From NCBI GenBank assembly GCA_035560815.1, contig DATMYR010000088.1, positions 152,065-216,064 of the forward strand: a DNA stretch of 64,000 nucleotides, read 5' to 3'. The DNA is from UBA5314 sp035560815. GTDB taxonomy: Bacteria > Bacillota > Syntrophomonadia > Syntrophomonadales > Syntrophomonadaceae. Made by a program: the position numbers and the translations under genes. The stretch's first letter is position 1, and each line of letters starts with the position of its first letter. The notes under the pieces are model-generated. The model was not told the origin of the DNA, did not search any database, and saw only the letters and a program-made list of their open reading frames with translations. Shown here piece by piece: positions 1 through 9,312 of the stretch.

Positions 1-905
1 AGGAAAAAAAGAAGAAAGTCAAAGTATATGATTTTCGCCGTCCCAACAAATTCTCCAAAGATCAACTGCATACACTGCAGGTAATATACGAGACCTATGC
101 GCGATCTCTGGCGACTTTTCTATCCGCTCAGTTACGGGCTGCCGTACAAGTGGAGATATTGTCGGTGGAACAGTTGACCTATGAGGAATTTATTCGTTCC
201 ATATCGAATCCCACGATTCTGAATATTTTTGCCTTATTTCCTCTGGAAGGAAACGGAATCATGGAGATCAATCCCAAGTTGGGGTTTGCCTTCCTTGATC
301 GGCTCCTGGGGGGGCCGGGTTATACGCTATCCAAGATTCGGGCACTGACTGAAATTGAATTAACAGTAATGGAAAAGCTGAGCCAGCGGATGCTTCACTA
401 CCTTCAAGAACCCTGGGGGAGCATCATCGAATTGGAGCCCAATCTGGAGCGAGTGGAAACCAATCCGCAATTTACCCAGTTGGTTTCTCCTACTGAGATC
501 ATGATGATCGTTTCTATGGAAACCAGGATGGGCGACATTATGGGAATGATCAATATGTGCATACCTTTTCTGGTCCTGGAGCCCATTTTGGACAAGTTAA
601 GCGTCCATTATTATTATTCTGCCAGCCACAAAAAACCAACGGTTGAGAACATGAATATCATCCAGAACCGCCTGGAGAACGCCGTAGTGCCAATCCGGGT
701 GCTCCTGGGGGGAACCACCTTAAGCGTGGGAGACTTGCTGGAATTGAATGTGGGTGATGTTGTGCTTTTGGATAAAAAAATTAAGGATGACCTGCAGGTT
801 GTAATTGGCAATACACCTAAATTTTTAGGCAAACCCGGAACCAGTGATACCAGGATAGCTATTCAGGTATCAAGTGTAATTGAGGGGGGAGAAGAAAATG
901 AATGA
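1..905 (+). CDS. fliM: Flagellar motor switch protein FliM (5' truncated)
   Basis: The reading frame is open from base 3, so the start lies before the window. It begins with a lysine-rich stretch and the motif VYDFRRPNKFSKDQL, typical of the start of the FliM middle domain. FliM forms the C ring under the flagellar basal body and binds phosphorylated CheY to set rotation direction. The CheC-like middle domain runs to about base 630; the last 80 or so residues (NRLENAVVPIRVLLGG onward) are the SpoA/C-ring domain shared with FliN and FliY. The missing N terminus would carry the CheY-binding peptide. The stop overlaps the fliY start. An internal GTG at 150 is not the real start because conserved FliM sequence lies upstream of it. 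Confidence 0.95.
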   Translation, partial: EKKKKVKVYDFRRPNKFSKDQLHTLQVIYETYARSLATFLSAQLRAAVQVEILSVEQLTYEEFIRSISNPTILNIFALFPLEGNGIMEINPKLGFAFLDRLLGGPGYTLSKIRALTEIELTVMEKLSQRMLHYLQEPWGSIIELEPNLERVETNPQFTQLVSPTEIMMIVSMETRMGDIMGMINMCIPFLVLEPILDKLSVHYYYSASHKKPTVENMNIIQNRLENAVVPIRVLLGGTTLSVGDLLELNVGDVVLLDKKIKDDLQVVIGNTPKFLGKPGTSDTRIAIQVSSVIEGGEENE

Positions 906-2088
906 TGGAATTCTCTCACAGGAAGAAATCGATGCCCTTTTAAAAGGGGATGACCCCGGGACGGGAAGTGCCGAAGCAGAACTATTAAGCCCTTTTGAAA
1001 AGGATACTCTGGGGGAGATTGGGAATATATCCATGGGTACGGCTGCCACCACTCTTTCAACGCTATTGCGGAAAAAGGTGTCTATTACTACGCCCACCGT
1101 GGAATTGGTTGATCGGAAAACATTCGGTGACGCCTATGCCATGCCCTACGCGGTCGTTGAGGTCAAATACCGGGATGGTCTGGCCGGTTCCAATGTCCTG
1201 GTAATCAAAGAGCATGATGCAGGTGTAATCGCTGATCTCATGATGGGCGGTGATGGACAGGGTGAATTCACGGCCAATGAAATTATGCTCAGCGCCATCG
1301 GTGAGGCTATGAACCAGATGGTTGGGTCGTCCACTACCAGTCTTTCTTCCATGTTTAACACGCGGATCGATATTGAACCCCCCCTGGTAACCATGGCAGA
1401 GCTGGGTCAGCAGATACTAAGCATTCCCAGTCAGTTTGATGATATTGTACGCATCAGGTTTAAAATGGAAATCCAGGACCTCTTGGACAGTGAAATGATG
1501 CAGATCATCCCGATAGAATCTGTAAAAGATATGATTCGCATGGCCATGGGAGGGGATGAGCCGGAAGTCGATCTGGCCAGTATTCTGGAAGCGGAGCCTG
1601 CCCCGGCAGTGGAGTCTCCCTATCCTATCCCTCCGATAGTGGCAGAAATACCCTATCCCAGTGCTCCGCCAATGGCGGCAGCTGCACCACCGCCTCAGCC
1701 GGTGTATCAGGCTCCCCAGGAGATGTACAGTGCTCCGATGGCTTCTGCCCCACCGCCGATGCAGCAGCCTTTCGCCGTACAACCAGTTCAATTCGCCCCT
1801 ATGCACGAACATGTTGTTCCCAGTACGCCCCAAAATATCGGGCTTATCATGGATGTGCCGCTAGATATTTCGGTGGAATTAGGTAAGACCCGCAAGACGA
1901 TTAGAGAAATCCTGGAACTACAGCAGGGATCTATTATCCAGTTGGATAAACTGGCCGGAGAGCCGGTTGATATGCTGGTCAACGGACGCCTTATCGCCAA
2001 AGGGGAAGTCGTTGTTATCGATGAAAATTATGGCATCAGGATCACCACAATAATCAGCCCTATCGACAGGGTAAACAGATTGCAATAA
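898..2088 (+). CDS. fliY: Flagellar motor switch phosphatase FliY (FliN-type C terminus)
   Basis: 396 residues. The N terminus MNDGILSQEEIDALLKG is the CheY-binding peptide shared by FliM and FliY. Two CheC-type phosphatase motifs follow (LGEIGNISMGTAATTLSTL and IGEAMNQMVGSSTTSLSSM), each with the Glu/Asn pair used to dephosphorylate CheY-P. A proline/alanine/glutamine-rich linker of about 80 residues (roughly 225-305) leads to a C-terminal SpoA domain (LIMDVPLDISVELGKTRKTI onward). This is the Gram-positive arrangement in which FliY combines FliN and CheY-P phosphatase. The start is ATG 898 behind a GGGGGGAGAAG ribosome site and overlaps the end of fliM by 8 bases; an upstream TTG at 880 is less likely. 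Confidence 0.96.
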   Translation: MNDGILSQEEIDALLKGDDPGTGSAEAELLSPFEKDTLGEIGNISMGTAATTLSTLLRKKVSITTPTVELVDRKTFGDAYAMPYAVVEVKYRDGLAGSNVLVIKEHDAGVIADLMMGGDGQGEFTANEIMLSAIGEAMNQMVGSSTTSLSSMFNTRIDIEPPLVTMAELGQQILSIPSQFDDIVRIRFKMEIQDLLDSEMMQIIPIESVKDMIRMAMGGDEPEVDLASILEAEPAPAVESPYPIPPIVAEIPYPSAPPMAAAAPPPQPVYQAPQEMYSAPMASAPPPMQQPFAVQPVQFAPMHEHVVPSTPQNIGLIMDVPLDISVELGKTRKTIREILELQQGSIIQLDKLAGEPVDMLVNGRLIAKGEVVVIDENYGIRITTIISPIDRVNRLQ

Positions 2089-2106
2089 TGTGTTAGGAGG
2101 TACATC

Positions 2107-2469
2107 ATGGGTAAATCGGTGCTGGTAGTTGACGATGCGGCATTTATGAGGATGATGATCAAAGATATCCTCAGCAAGAACGGGTATGATGTCGTAGGGG
2201 AAGCAGAGAACGGTGCAGTCGCGGTGGAGCGCTTTCGGGACTTACACCCGGACCTGGTTACCATGGATATCACTATGCCGGAGATGGACGGCATCACCGC
2301 GGTCCGTGAAATCAAAGCAATTGACGCCAGTGCGCGGATTATTATGTGCAGCGCCATGGGGCAGCAGGCTATGGTTATTGATGCTATACAAGCTGGTGCC
2401 AAGGACTTTATCGTAAAACCTTTTCAACCGGAACGGGTACTGGAAGCGGTCAGCAAGGCTCTGGCGTAA
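2107..2469 (+). CDS. cheY: Chemotaxis response regulator CheY
   Basis: A 120-residue stand-alone receiver domain. Acid-pocket residues D9 and D10, the phosphoacceptor D54 (LVTMDITMPEMDG), S82 in the threonine/serine position and K104 (IVKPF) are all present. It is phosphorylated by CheA, encoded about 10 kb downstream, and acts on the FliM/FliY switch encoded just upstream. TTAGGAGG lies a few bases before the ATG. Placement between fliY and fliO is the usual Firmicute order. Confidence 0.96.
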   Translation: MGKSVLVVDDAAFMRMMIKDILSKNGYDVVGEAENGAVAVERFRDLHPDLVTMDITMPEMDGITAVREIKAIDASARIIMCSAMGQQAMVIDAIQAGAKDFIVKPFQPERVLEAVSKALA

Positions 2470-2471
2470 AA

Positions 2472-3125
2472 ATGAGGATGTCGTACCAGATGCGGGGACG
2501 AGCAAAGAAATATTCCGCCATCATCCTGTTAGCCTTTTTGATCCTACTTGTTATGGCCTGTAGTGTGCAAGCGGTTGACGATATCAACGCTGTAAATCAG
2601 ATTAATGATCAAAGCCAGAACACGACCACCGCCGGCCCCAACCTGTTATGGGAGACGGTGAAACTGGTGTTCATCCTGGGGGTAATCATTGCAGCTGCCT
2701 GGTTTATTATCCGGATTTTTAGTAAACAAGCTCGAAGGCGCCTGCAGGGTAACTGGCTGCATGTTGTGGATGAGGTTATGCTGGGTCAGAACCGCGGTAT
2801 TGTCCTTTGCGAAGTGGCGCAGAGACTCTATGCGTTGGGGGTGACAGATCATAATATCACCTTCCTTTTTGAAATAGACAACCCTCAGATCTTAAAAGAA
2901 ATAAGTCAGATGCCTCTCACTGCCGGGGAAGATGGGGCTGAAGCCCATCCCCTGAAAACATTCCTTAATCAATGGACCAAGGGACCTTCGGGGTCTCAAA
3001 GAAATCAAGATGAGTTTCATCGCTTGATGGAGGAACAGGTTGGCAGAATTAAGAGTATTTCTTTGCTCGGATCAGGACAAACCGGTTCAAAGGGGAGGAG
3101 CAATGCAGATCGAGAGCCGAAATAG
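2472..3125 (+). CDS. fliO: Flagellar biosynthesis protein FliO (FliZ-like)
   Basis: 217 residues. An N-terminal hydrophobic segment (about residues 14-32) looks like a signal peptide, followed by a short polar loop and a second membrane helix (WETVKLVFILGVIIAAAWFI, about 60-80), then a basic cytoplasmic part (FSKQARRRLQGNWLHVVDEV). This two-segment layout and the place directly before fliP identify FliO, which helps assemble the FliP ring of the export gate. The start is two bases after the cheY stop without a clear ribosome site, suggesting translational coupling. The 3' end overlaps fliP by 23 bases. Confidence 0.85.
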   Translation: MRMSYQMRGRAKKYSAIILLAFLILLVMACSVQAVDDINAVNQINDQSQNTTTAGPNLLWETVKLVFILGVIIAAAWFIIRIFSKQARRRLQGNWLHVVDEVMLGQNRGIVLCEVAQRLYALGVTDHNITFLFEIDNPQILKEISQMPLTAGEDGAEAHPLKTFLNQWTKGPSGSQRNQDEFHRLMEEQVGRIKSISLLGSGQTGSKGRSNADREPK

Positions 3126-3882
3126 TAAAATTAACTTATACATACCAGTGCTGCTATTGACCCTGCTGCTGATAGCAGTCCTGACGTCTCCGGTTTCAGC
3201 GGACACCCTGACATTGCCCAATGTTAACCTGCAGATTGGCAGTCAATCCGCCCCGGGTGGAACCGGTGTTCTACAATTAGTTATCACGCTTACACTATTG
3301 ACTCTGGCTCCGGCCCTGGTTATTACCATGACCTCCTTTACGCGCATTGTTGTGGTGTTGAGTTTTCTGCGCAGTTCTCTGGCCACCCAGCAGATGCCGC
3401 CCAATCAAGTATTGATAGGCCTGGCTTTATTTTTAACCTTTTTTGTCATGGCTCCTACCTTCCAACAGGTAAATGCCCAGGCTCTTCAGCCTTATCTGAA
3501 GGGGGAGATCAATACTGATACCGCAGTTACCGAGGGAATGAAGCCCATGCGCACGTTCATGTTTAAACAGACCCGGGAGAAAGACCTGGCTCTTTTTGTG
3601 AAAATGGCCAAAATAGATCGACCTCGTAACTTTGATGATATACCGAATTATGTTTTGATTCCGTCCTTTATCATTAGTGAATTGAAAACTGCTTTCCAGA
3701 TCGGCTTCATTCTCTTCATACCCTTTCTGGTCATCGACATGGTGGTGGCCAGTGCTTTGATGTCTATGGGGATGATGATGCTGCCTCCCATGATGATTTC
3801 CCTGCCTTTTAAAATTCTGCTTTTTATTCTGGTTGATGGTTGGAATCTGGTTATACAGTCTTTAATGTTCAGTTTCAGATAG
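3103..3882 (+). CDS. fliP: Flagellar export gate protein FliP
   Basis: 259 residues. A cleavable signal peptide (about 10-34, ending near SPVSA) precedes the mature protein with the FliP signatures VVVLSFLRSSLATQQMPPNQ and the hydrophobic C-terminal block IIMSELKTAFQIGF-like (here FIISELKTAFQIGFILFIPF). FliP is the main subunit of the FliP5Q4R1 channel of the type III export apparatus. ATG 3103 follows AGGGGAGGAG and leaves a normal signal peptide; a longer frame from 3040 lies inside fliO and would disrupt it. Confidence 0.95.
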   Translation: MQIESRNSKINLYIPVLLLTLLLIAVLTSPVSADTLTLPNVNLQIGSQSAPGGTGVLQLVITLTLLTLAPALVITMTSFTRIVVVLSFLRSSLATQQMPPNQVLIGLALFLTFFVMAPTFQQVNAQALQPYLKGEINTDTAVTEGMKPMRTFMFKQTREKDLALFVKMAKIDRPRNFDDIPNYVLIPSFIISELKTAFQIGFILFIPFLVIDMVVASALMSMGMMMLPPMMISLPFKILLFILVDGWNLVIQSLMFSFR

Positions 3883-3897
3883 GGAAGGAGAAGAGCA

Positions 3898-4173
3898 ATG
3901 TTCCAAGATGCCATACTCAGTATTAGCAACCAGGCTATCCTGACTATATTGCTCGTGTCGGCTCCGGTGCTGGGAGCGGCCCTGTTCACCGGACTTTTGA
4001 TCAGCATCCTACAGGCCACCACCCAGTTGCAGGAATCGACCCTGGCTTTTGTGCCCAAAATCGTGGTGGTATTCTTGGTGATTATTCTGTGTGGTCCCTG
4101 GATGCTGAATATATTAACCTCCTTTACCTACAACCTTATTGTTTCCATACCACGATTGTTAAGTCTCGGATAA
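3898..4173 (+). CDS. fliQ: Flagellar export gate protein FliQ
   Basis: 91 residues with two membrane helices, the usual length for FliQ. The family signature LLISILQATTQLQESTLAFVPK is recognisable across residues 38-58. FliQ packs around the FliP/FliR core of the export channel. GGGAAGGAGAAG precedes the ATG. It lies 15 bases after fliP and 20 bases before fliR, in the invariant P-Q-R order. Confidence 0.95.
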   Translation: MFQDAILSISNQAILTILLVSAPVLGAALFTGLLISILQATTQLQESTLAFVPKIVVVFLVIILCGPWMLNILTSFTYNLIVSIPRLLSLG

Positions 4174-4193
4174 CAGCTAGAAAGGAAGAGAGC

Positions 4194-4958
4194 ATGCCGT
4201 TTGCCCTGGAACCATTCTTGTTAATATTTGCTCGCTTATCCGGCCTGTTTATCAGCGCCCCCATATTTAGCAGCAAGCAGATTCCGGTTAGGATTAAAAT
4301 TTTTGTACTGGTGGTTCTAGCAGGCAGCCTGGCCTTTTTTGTACCGGCCCGCCTTCCTATGGAAGTCGGAACTCCCATGATGTTCGTTTGGGCTATGGTT
4401 TTAGAAATACTGGTCGGATATACGATCGGATTCGTAGCCAATCTGATCCTGGCCGGACTGCAAACAGCCGGGCAGTTGATGGATATGCAGTTGGGCTTTG
4501 GGATCGTCAATGTCGTCGATCCCCAGTCAGGAACCCAGATACCCTTAATGGGAAGCTTTACTCAGGCACTGGCTCTGCTCTGCTACCTGGGCATAAATGG
4601 ACATTACTTTTTGCTCCAAGGCCTGGTGGACAGCTATCGTTTGGTGCCGGTCCTGGGATTTAATATGAATGGGAGTTTTATGAGCGAGCTGGTGCGCCTC
4701 ACTGCCAACATGTTTATCATTGCCATTAAGGTTTCAGCTCCCATCGTGACCTCTGTACTGACAGCCGATATTTCTATGGGATTCATAGCCAGAACTGTGC
4801 CTCAGATGAATGTCTTCGTTGTTGGTATGCCGGTGAAGATTCTGCTCGGGCTCGTTTCCCTACTGATAATGCTCCCGATTTATCTCTGGGTCTTCCAGGT
4901 ACTGTTTGAAGGACTGTTTAGTTCCCTGGACAATACAATGCGTTTGATGGGGATGTGA
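4194..4958 (+). CDS. fliR: Flagellar export gate protein FliR
   Basis: 254 residues, almost entirely hydrophobic with about six membrane segments; the FliR motifs GLFISAPIFSSKQIPVRIKI and GFVANLILAGLQTAGQLMDM are visible. FliR is the single-copy subunit of the export channel and contacts FlhB. ATG 4194 is preceded by AAAGGAAGAGAG and gives a normal FliR N terminus (MPFALEPFLLIFARLSGL); a longer in-frame extension back to 4089 overlaps fliQ and is not supported. Its stop overlaps the flhB initiation region. Confidence 0.95.
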   Translation: MPFALEPFLLIFARLSGLFISAPIFSSKQIPVRIKIFVLVVLAGSLAFFVPARLPMEVGTPMMFVWAMVLEILVGYTIGFVANLILAGLQTAGQLMDMQLGFGIVNVVDPQSGTQIPLMGSFTQALALLCYLGINGHYFLLQGLVDSYRLVPVLGFNMNGSFMSELVRLTANMFIIAIKVSAPIVTSVLTADISMGFIARTVPQMNVFVVGMPVKILLGLVSLLIMLPIYLWVFQVLFEGLFSSLDNTMRLMGM

Positions 4959-4960
4959 CC

Positions 4961-6070
4961 ATGGATGAAAAATTGACATGGTATCCTCTGGACCTGCAGC
5001 TCTTTGCTGATGGGGATACGGGGGAGAAAACTGAGCAGGCCACACCACGGCGGCGTGAAGAAGCGCGGAAGAAAGGACAGGTATTTAAGAGCACCGACCT
5101 GAACTCCGCAGTCATCCTTCTGACCGGTTCAGCCACTTTGTTTTTTACTTTTCCCTATATGGCCGGTCAGATAAAGGCCTTCACCGCTCTGTATCTTCTA
5201 CACCGAGGTGCAGCTAATTTTGACGGATCCTATGCGTACTATATGTTCATGGAAGTAATGCTGCTTCTGGCCCGGGTTTGTTTCCCGGTGCTCCTGGCAA
5301 CCTTTGTCAGTGCTCTCCTGGTCAGTTTTCTTCAGGTGGGAGTGGTTTTCAGCGGAGAAGCCATGGCCCCCAAACTAGAGCGCATCAACCCCATAGAAGG
5401 GTTTAAACGGATTTTTTCCAAGAGAGCTTTGATGGAATTAACCAAATCCTTGATCAAAGTTGCTGTCACTGGCTATGTAGTCTATACCGTTCTTAGAAAC
5501 AACTATGCTGTATTTCCGCACTTTGTAGATATGGAATTGGGCGCCACATTGATGACACTAAGGGACCTCGTTTTTGAAATTGCCATGAAGGTTGGCATTG
5601 TGTTCGTAATCATTGGAGTGATTGATTATCTCTACCAGTGGTATGAATACGACAATTCATTAAAAATGAGCAAGTTTGAAATTAAACAAGAATACAAACA
5701 GACTGAGGGCGATCCGGCGATCAAATCCCGCCAGCGCCAGATCCAAAGGGATATGGCCATGCGCAGGATGATGTCTGAGGTTCCTCGGGCTGATGTGGTA
5801 ATAACCAATCCCACTCATTTTGCCATTGCCTTGAAGTATGAAGCGGAAAAAATGCAGGCTCCTATTGTGGTGGCCAAAGGGCAGGATTATGTAGCTTTGC
5901 GGATTAAGGAAATAGCCGCCGAGCATCGCATTGCGACCGTGGAAAATCCGGTTCTGGCCAGGACCCTGTTCAATTCAACCAAAATCGGCGATGTGGTTCC
6001 CGAGGACCTCTATCAGGCCATCGCAGAAATCCTGGCCTTTGTTTACCGTCAGAAAAAAGTGGCTTTGTAA
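4961..6070 (+). CDS. flhB: Flagellar export protein FlhB, substrate-specificity switch
   Basis: 369 residues: polar N terminus (GEKTEQATPRRREEARKKGQ), four membrane helices, and a cytoplasmic C domain containing the self-cleavage motif NPTH at residues 283-286 (cleavage between N and P). FlhB switches export from rod/hook to filament proteins. ATG 4961 is chosen; a GTG at 4955 overlapping the fliR stop is an alternative adding two codons. The gene is followed 15 bases later by flhA. Confidence 0.96.
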   Translation: MDEKLTWYPLDLQLFADGDTGEKTEQATPRRREEARKKGQVFKSTDLNSAVILLTGSATLFFTFPYMAGQIKAFTALYLLHRGAANFDGSYAYYMFMEVMLLLARVCFPVLLATFVSALLVSFLQVGVVFSGEAMAPKLERINPIEGFKRIFSKRALMELTKSLIKVAVTGYVVYTVLRNNYAVFPHFVDMELGATLMTLRDLVFEIAMKVGIVFVIIGVIDYLYQWYEYDNSLKMSKFEIKQEYKQTEGDPAIKSRQRQIQRDMAMRRMMSEVPRADVVITNPTHFAIALKYEAEKMQAPIVVAKGQDYVALRIKEIAAEHRIATVENPVLARTLFNSTKIGDVVPEDLYQAIAEILAFVYRQKKVAL

Positions 6071-6085
6071 GCAGGAGGAGCTAAG

Positions 6086-8149
6086 ATGCAACAAAAAACC
6101 CGCTTACTGGATCGAGTGGCTCAGTACAGCGATGTCATCATTGCCGTACTGGTAATCACCGTGGTCATGATGATGATTATTCCCTTGAATCCCAGCATCC
6201 TTGATGTTTTACTTACCTTTAATATCAGCTTTGCCCTGGTAATCATCATGGTGTCCATGTTCAATACCGATCCTCTGGATTTTTCGGTTTTTCCTTCCCT
6301 GTTATTAATTATGACCTTGTTTCGCCTTTCCCTGAATGTGGCTTCTACCCGCTTGATCCTGCTCAATGGTGCGGCCGGACAGGTTATTGCCACTTTCGGG
6401 TCCTTCGTGGTGGGAGGCAACACTGTAGTCGGTCTGGTTATCTTTCTAATTCTAGTGGTCATCCAGTTTATCGTTATCACCAAAGGTGCAGAAAGGGTTT
6501 CCGAAGTGGCGGCACGTTTTACCCTGGATGCTATGCCCGGAAAACAAATGGCCATCGATGCCGATCTCAATGCCGGTTTGATTAATGAAGAAGGGGCCCG
6601 CTCCCGTCGGGATAAGATCCAGCGGGAGGCTGATTTTTATGGGGCCATGGATGGGGCCAGCAAGTTTGTTAAAGGAGATGCCATTGCCGGGATCATCATA
6701 ATTATTATCAATATTGTAGGCGGGTTCATAATTGGCATGGCTCAGAGAGGCCTGGATCTGGCCACAGCCAGTCAAGTGTACACGATCCTTACGGTGGGTG
6801 ATGGACTGGTAACCCAAATTCCTGCTTTGCTTATATCCACAGCCACCGGTATAATGGTTACCCGCAGCGCCTCGCGTGCCAGTCTGGGTGATGAACTGGG
6901 CAGCCAGCTATTCCATTACCCCCGGGCACTGGGAATGGCGGCGGTTATTCTGGTTATTCTGGGAACCATCGGCCTCCCTCAGATCCCCATGTATTCCCTT
7001 GCCGCCCTGTTCGGTTTGCTTGCTTTCACATTCCGTACTTCCACGGATCAGATTAAGGAAGAATTCGAAGGAGAGGAAGTCCAGGAAGCGGAGCATATTA
7101 AGAAGCCGGAGAACGTCGTGGAACTGCTGCAGGTGGAAAAAATGGAGATGGAATTGGGCTATGGGCTTATTCCCCTGGTCGACAGCGATCAGGGAGGAGA
7201 TTTACTGGAACGCATCGTCATGATCCGCCGTCAATGTGCGGTCGAAATGGGATTTATTGTTCCCCCGGTTAGGATTCGCGATAATATGCAGTTAAAGCCC
7301 AGCAGCTATGTGATTAAAATAAAGGGCATTGAAATTGCCACCGGCGAATTAATTCTGGACAACTACCTGGCAATCGGACCGGATATAGAAAATGACACGG
7401 AAATTACTGGAGTGGACACCCTGGAACCGGCCTTCAATCTGCCGGCTCGCTGGATCAGCACCAAATTGAAAGATGCGGCCGAAGCCAAGTCCTATACCAT
7501 TGTGGATCCGCCCTCGGTTCTGGCCACCCATTTAACTTCCGTAATCAAAGCCCATGCCTACGAACTGCTGGGCCGTCAGGAAGTTCAAAGTATCGTGAGC
7601 TTTATGAAAGAACAGAACCCGGCGGTCATTGAGGAACTGATACCCGACTTGCTGAGCCTGGGTGATACCCAGCGGGTTTTGTCCAATCTTCTGCGCGAAC
7701 AGATATCCATACGGGATATGCTCACAATTTTAGAGACACTGGCTGACTATGCCCGATTGACCAAGGACACAGATGTGCTGACCGAATATGTACGCCAGGG
7801 TCTGCGCCGTCAGATCACCAGGCAGTATTTAGGTGATGACGGCAAGATTACGGTACTTACCCTGGATCCCAGCCTGGAAGAGCGGCTGCGTGATTCCGTT
7901 CAGCAGAGCGATTATGGGTCCTTCCTGGCTCTGGATCCAGAAGTGGCGCAGCATATGATCGATAAACTGATGTTCCATTACGAGGATTTGACCCGCAAAG
8001 GCGTTACCCCCATTGTCATTTGCGCACCGGTATTACGGCTCTATTTTAAACGCCTGGTGGACAGGTTCATATCTAATTTGGTGGTGCTTTCCTATAATGA
8101 AATCGATTCCAGTGCCAATGTTGAAGTGATTGGGATGGTGACAGCATGA
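6086..8149 (+). CDS. flhA: Flagellar export gate protein FlhA
   Basis: 687 residues, the usual length. The N-terminal half has about eight membrane segments and the conserved cytoplasmic loop ADFYGAMDGASKFVKGDAIA; residues from about 330 form the soluble domain that makes the nonameric ring docking chaperone-substrate complexes. The start ATG 6086 follows GCAGGAGGAGC. Its last four bases overlap the start of flhF (ATGA), so the two are translationally coupled. Confidence 0.97.
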   Translation: MQQKTRLLDRVAQYSDVIIAVLVITVVMMMIIPLNPSILDVLLTFNISFALVIIMVSMFNTDPLDFSVFPSLLLIMTLFRLSLNVASTRLILLNGAAGQVIATFGSFVVGGNTVVGLVIFLILVVIQFIVITKGAERVSEVAARFTLDAMPGKQMAIDADLNAGLINEEGARSRRDKIQREADFYGAMDGASKFVKGDAIAGIIIIIINIVGGFIIGMAQRGLDLATASQVYTILTVGDGLVTQIPALLISTATGIMVTRSASRASLGDELGSQLFHYPRALGMAAVILVILGTIGLPQIPMYSLAALFGLLAFTFRTSTDQIKEEFEGEEVQEAEHIKKPENVVELLQVEKMEMELGYGLIPLVDSDQGGDLLERIVMIRRQCAVEMGFIVPPVRIRDNMQLKPSSYVIKIKGIEIATGELILDNYLAIGPDIENDTEITGVDTLEPAFNLPARWISTKLKDAAEAKSYTIVDPPSVLATHLTSVIKAHAYELLGRQEVQSIVSFMKEQNPAVIEELIPDLLSLGDTQRVLSNLLREQISIRDMLTILETLADYARLTKDTDVLTEYVRQGLRRQITRQYLGDDGKITVLTLDPSLEERLRDSVQQSDYGSFLALDPEVAQHMIDKLMFHYEDLTRKGVTPIVICAPVLRLYFKRLVDRFISNLVVLSYNEIDSSANVEVIGMVTA

Positions 8150-9312
8150 AAATAAAGAGCTTTGTAGGTCGTGATTATCAGGATGCCATACGCCAGGCCA
8201 AACAGGATATGGGAAATGATGCCATCATTCTGCACACCAGGCAGGTAAAAAAGCCCGGCTTACGGGGCCTTTTTACCCATCCGCAGGTGGAGGTAACCAT
8301 GGCCATTGATGATACACTGCGGGTCAACATGGACCGTCTGCGGGATATGCTGCCGCTGCTCCTACAGCAGCAGGCGGAAGCGAACGGGAAAGCAGTCTCT
8401 ATAGCATCCAGTGGAATCGAGGAATCGCTCCTCTTGGAAGAAATGCAGAAGATGAAATTGATCATCAGTGAGATTAAATCGAAAATGTGCGAGGTTGAAA
8501 TCCTTAAGGGAATGCGTGAACCCGTGCAAGAATTCTTCCATACACTTGTGAGCAACAATGTGGACAAAGAAATCGCCCTGAAAATCGTGACCCAGGTGGA
8601 AGCCCGCCTTCCCCGGGACGAGATCGTTGATCCCGAATGGGCTTTGGAAGTATGTCTGCATACCATCCAGGATTGTTTCCCGCCAGTGCAGCCGATCTCG
8701 GTTACCAGTGAACGCAAGGGCAACCTGGTTTTCCTGGTGGGCCCCACCGGTGTGGGGAAGACCACGACCATTGCCAAGCTGGCCGCCAATATGACCTTTG
8801 CCGAACAAAAGAATGTCGCCCTGGTTACCCTTGATACCTATCGGGTGGCAGCGGTGGAGCAGTTGAAGACCTTCGCTGAGATCATGGATATTGCGATCAG
8901 TGTAGTGTATTCCCCTTCAGAGCTAAGTGAGGCCCTCCATCAATTTGCTTATAATGATTACATATTTGTTGATACTGCCGGACGCAGCCCTTACAATTAC
9001 GAACATCTCGAAGAGCTCCGCCAGTTCGTTGCTACAGCTCGGCCCCAGGAGGTGATCCTGGTTTTAAGCGCTACGACTCCCAGCAGTGAGCTGAGCAGGA
9101 TTTACCATAAGTTTAACACCATTGGCATCGATAAGCTGATCTTCACCAAACTGGACGAAACCAGCACCTTTGGACAGCTGCTCAATGCGGCGCATGAAGT
9201 GCAAAAACCCATCGCTTACATTACCAACGGTCAAAATGTTCCCGATGATATTGCCGTCCCGGACACCTGGGATTTAGCCCAGATGCTTCTGAGAAAGGAT
9301 GAAGCATTATGA
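8146..9312 (+). CDS. flhF: Flagellar placement GTPase FlhF
   Basis: 388 residues, an SRP-type GTPase. The N-terminal basic domain begins MKIKSFVGRDYQDAIRQAK; the NG domain carries the P-loop GPTGVGKTTT (about 199-208), VALVTLDTYRVAAVEQLKT, the DTAGRSP switch and TKLDE guanine-specificity motif. FlhF fixes the site and number of flagella together with FlhG, encoded next with a four-base ATGA overlap. Confidence 0.96.
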   Translation: MKIKSFVGRDYQDAIRQAKQDMGNDAIILHTRQVKKPGLRGLFTHPQVEVTMAIDDTLRVNMDRLRDMLPLLLQQQAEANGKAVSIASSGIEESLLLEEMQKMKLIISEIKSKMCEVEILKGMREPVQEFFHTLVSNNVDKEIALKIVTQVEARLPRDEIVDPEWALEVCLHTIQDCFPPVQPISVTSERKGNLVFLVGPTGVGKTTTIAKLAANMTFAEQKNVALVTLDTYRVAAVEQLKTFAEIMDIAISVVYSPSELSEALHQFAYNDYIFVDTAGRSPYNYEHLEELRQFVATARPQEVILVLSATTPSSELSRIYHKFNTIGIDKLIFTKLDETSTFGQLLNAAHEVQKPIAYITNGQNVPDDIAVPDTWDLAQMLLRKDEAL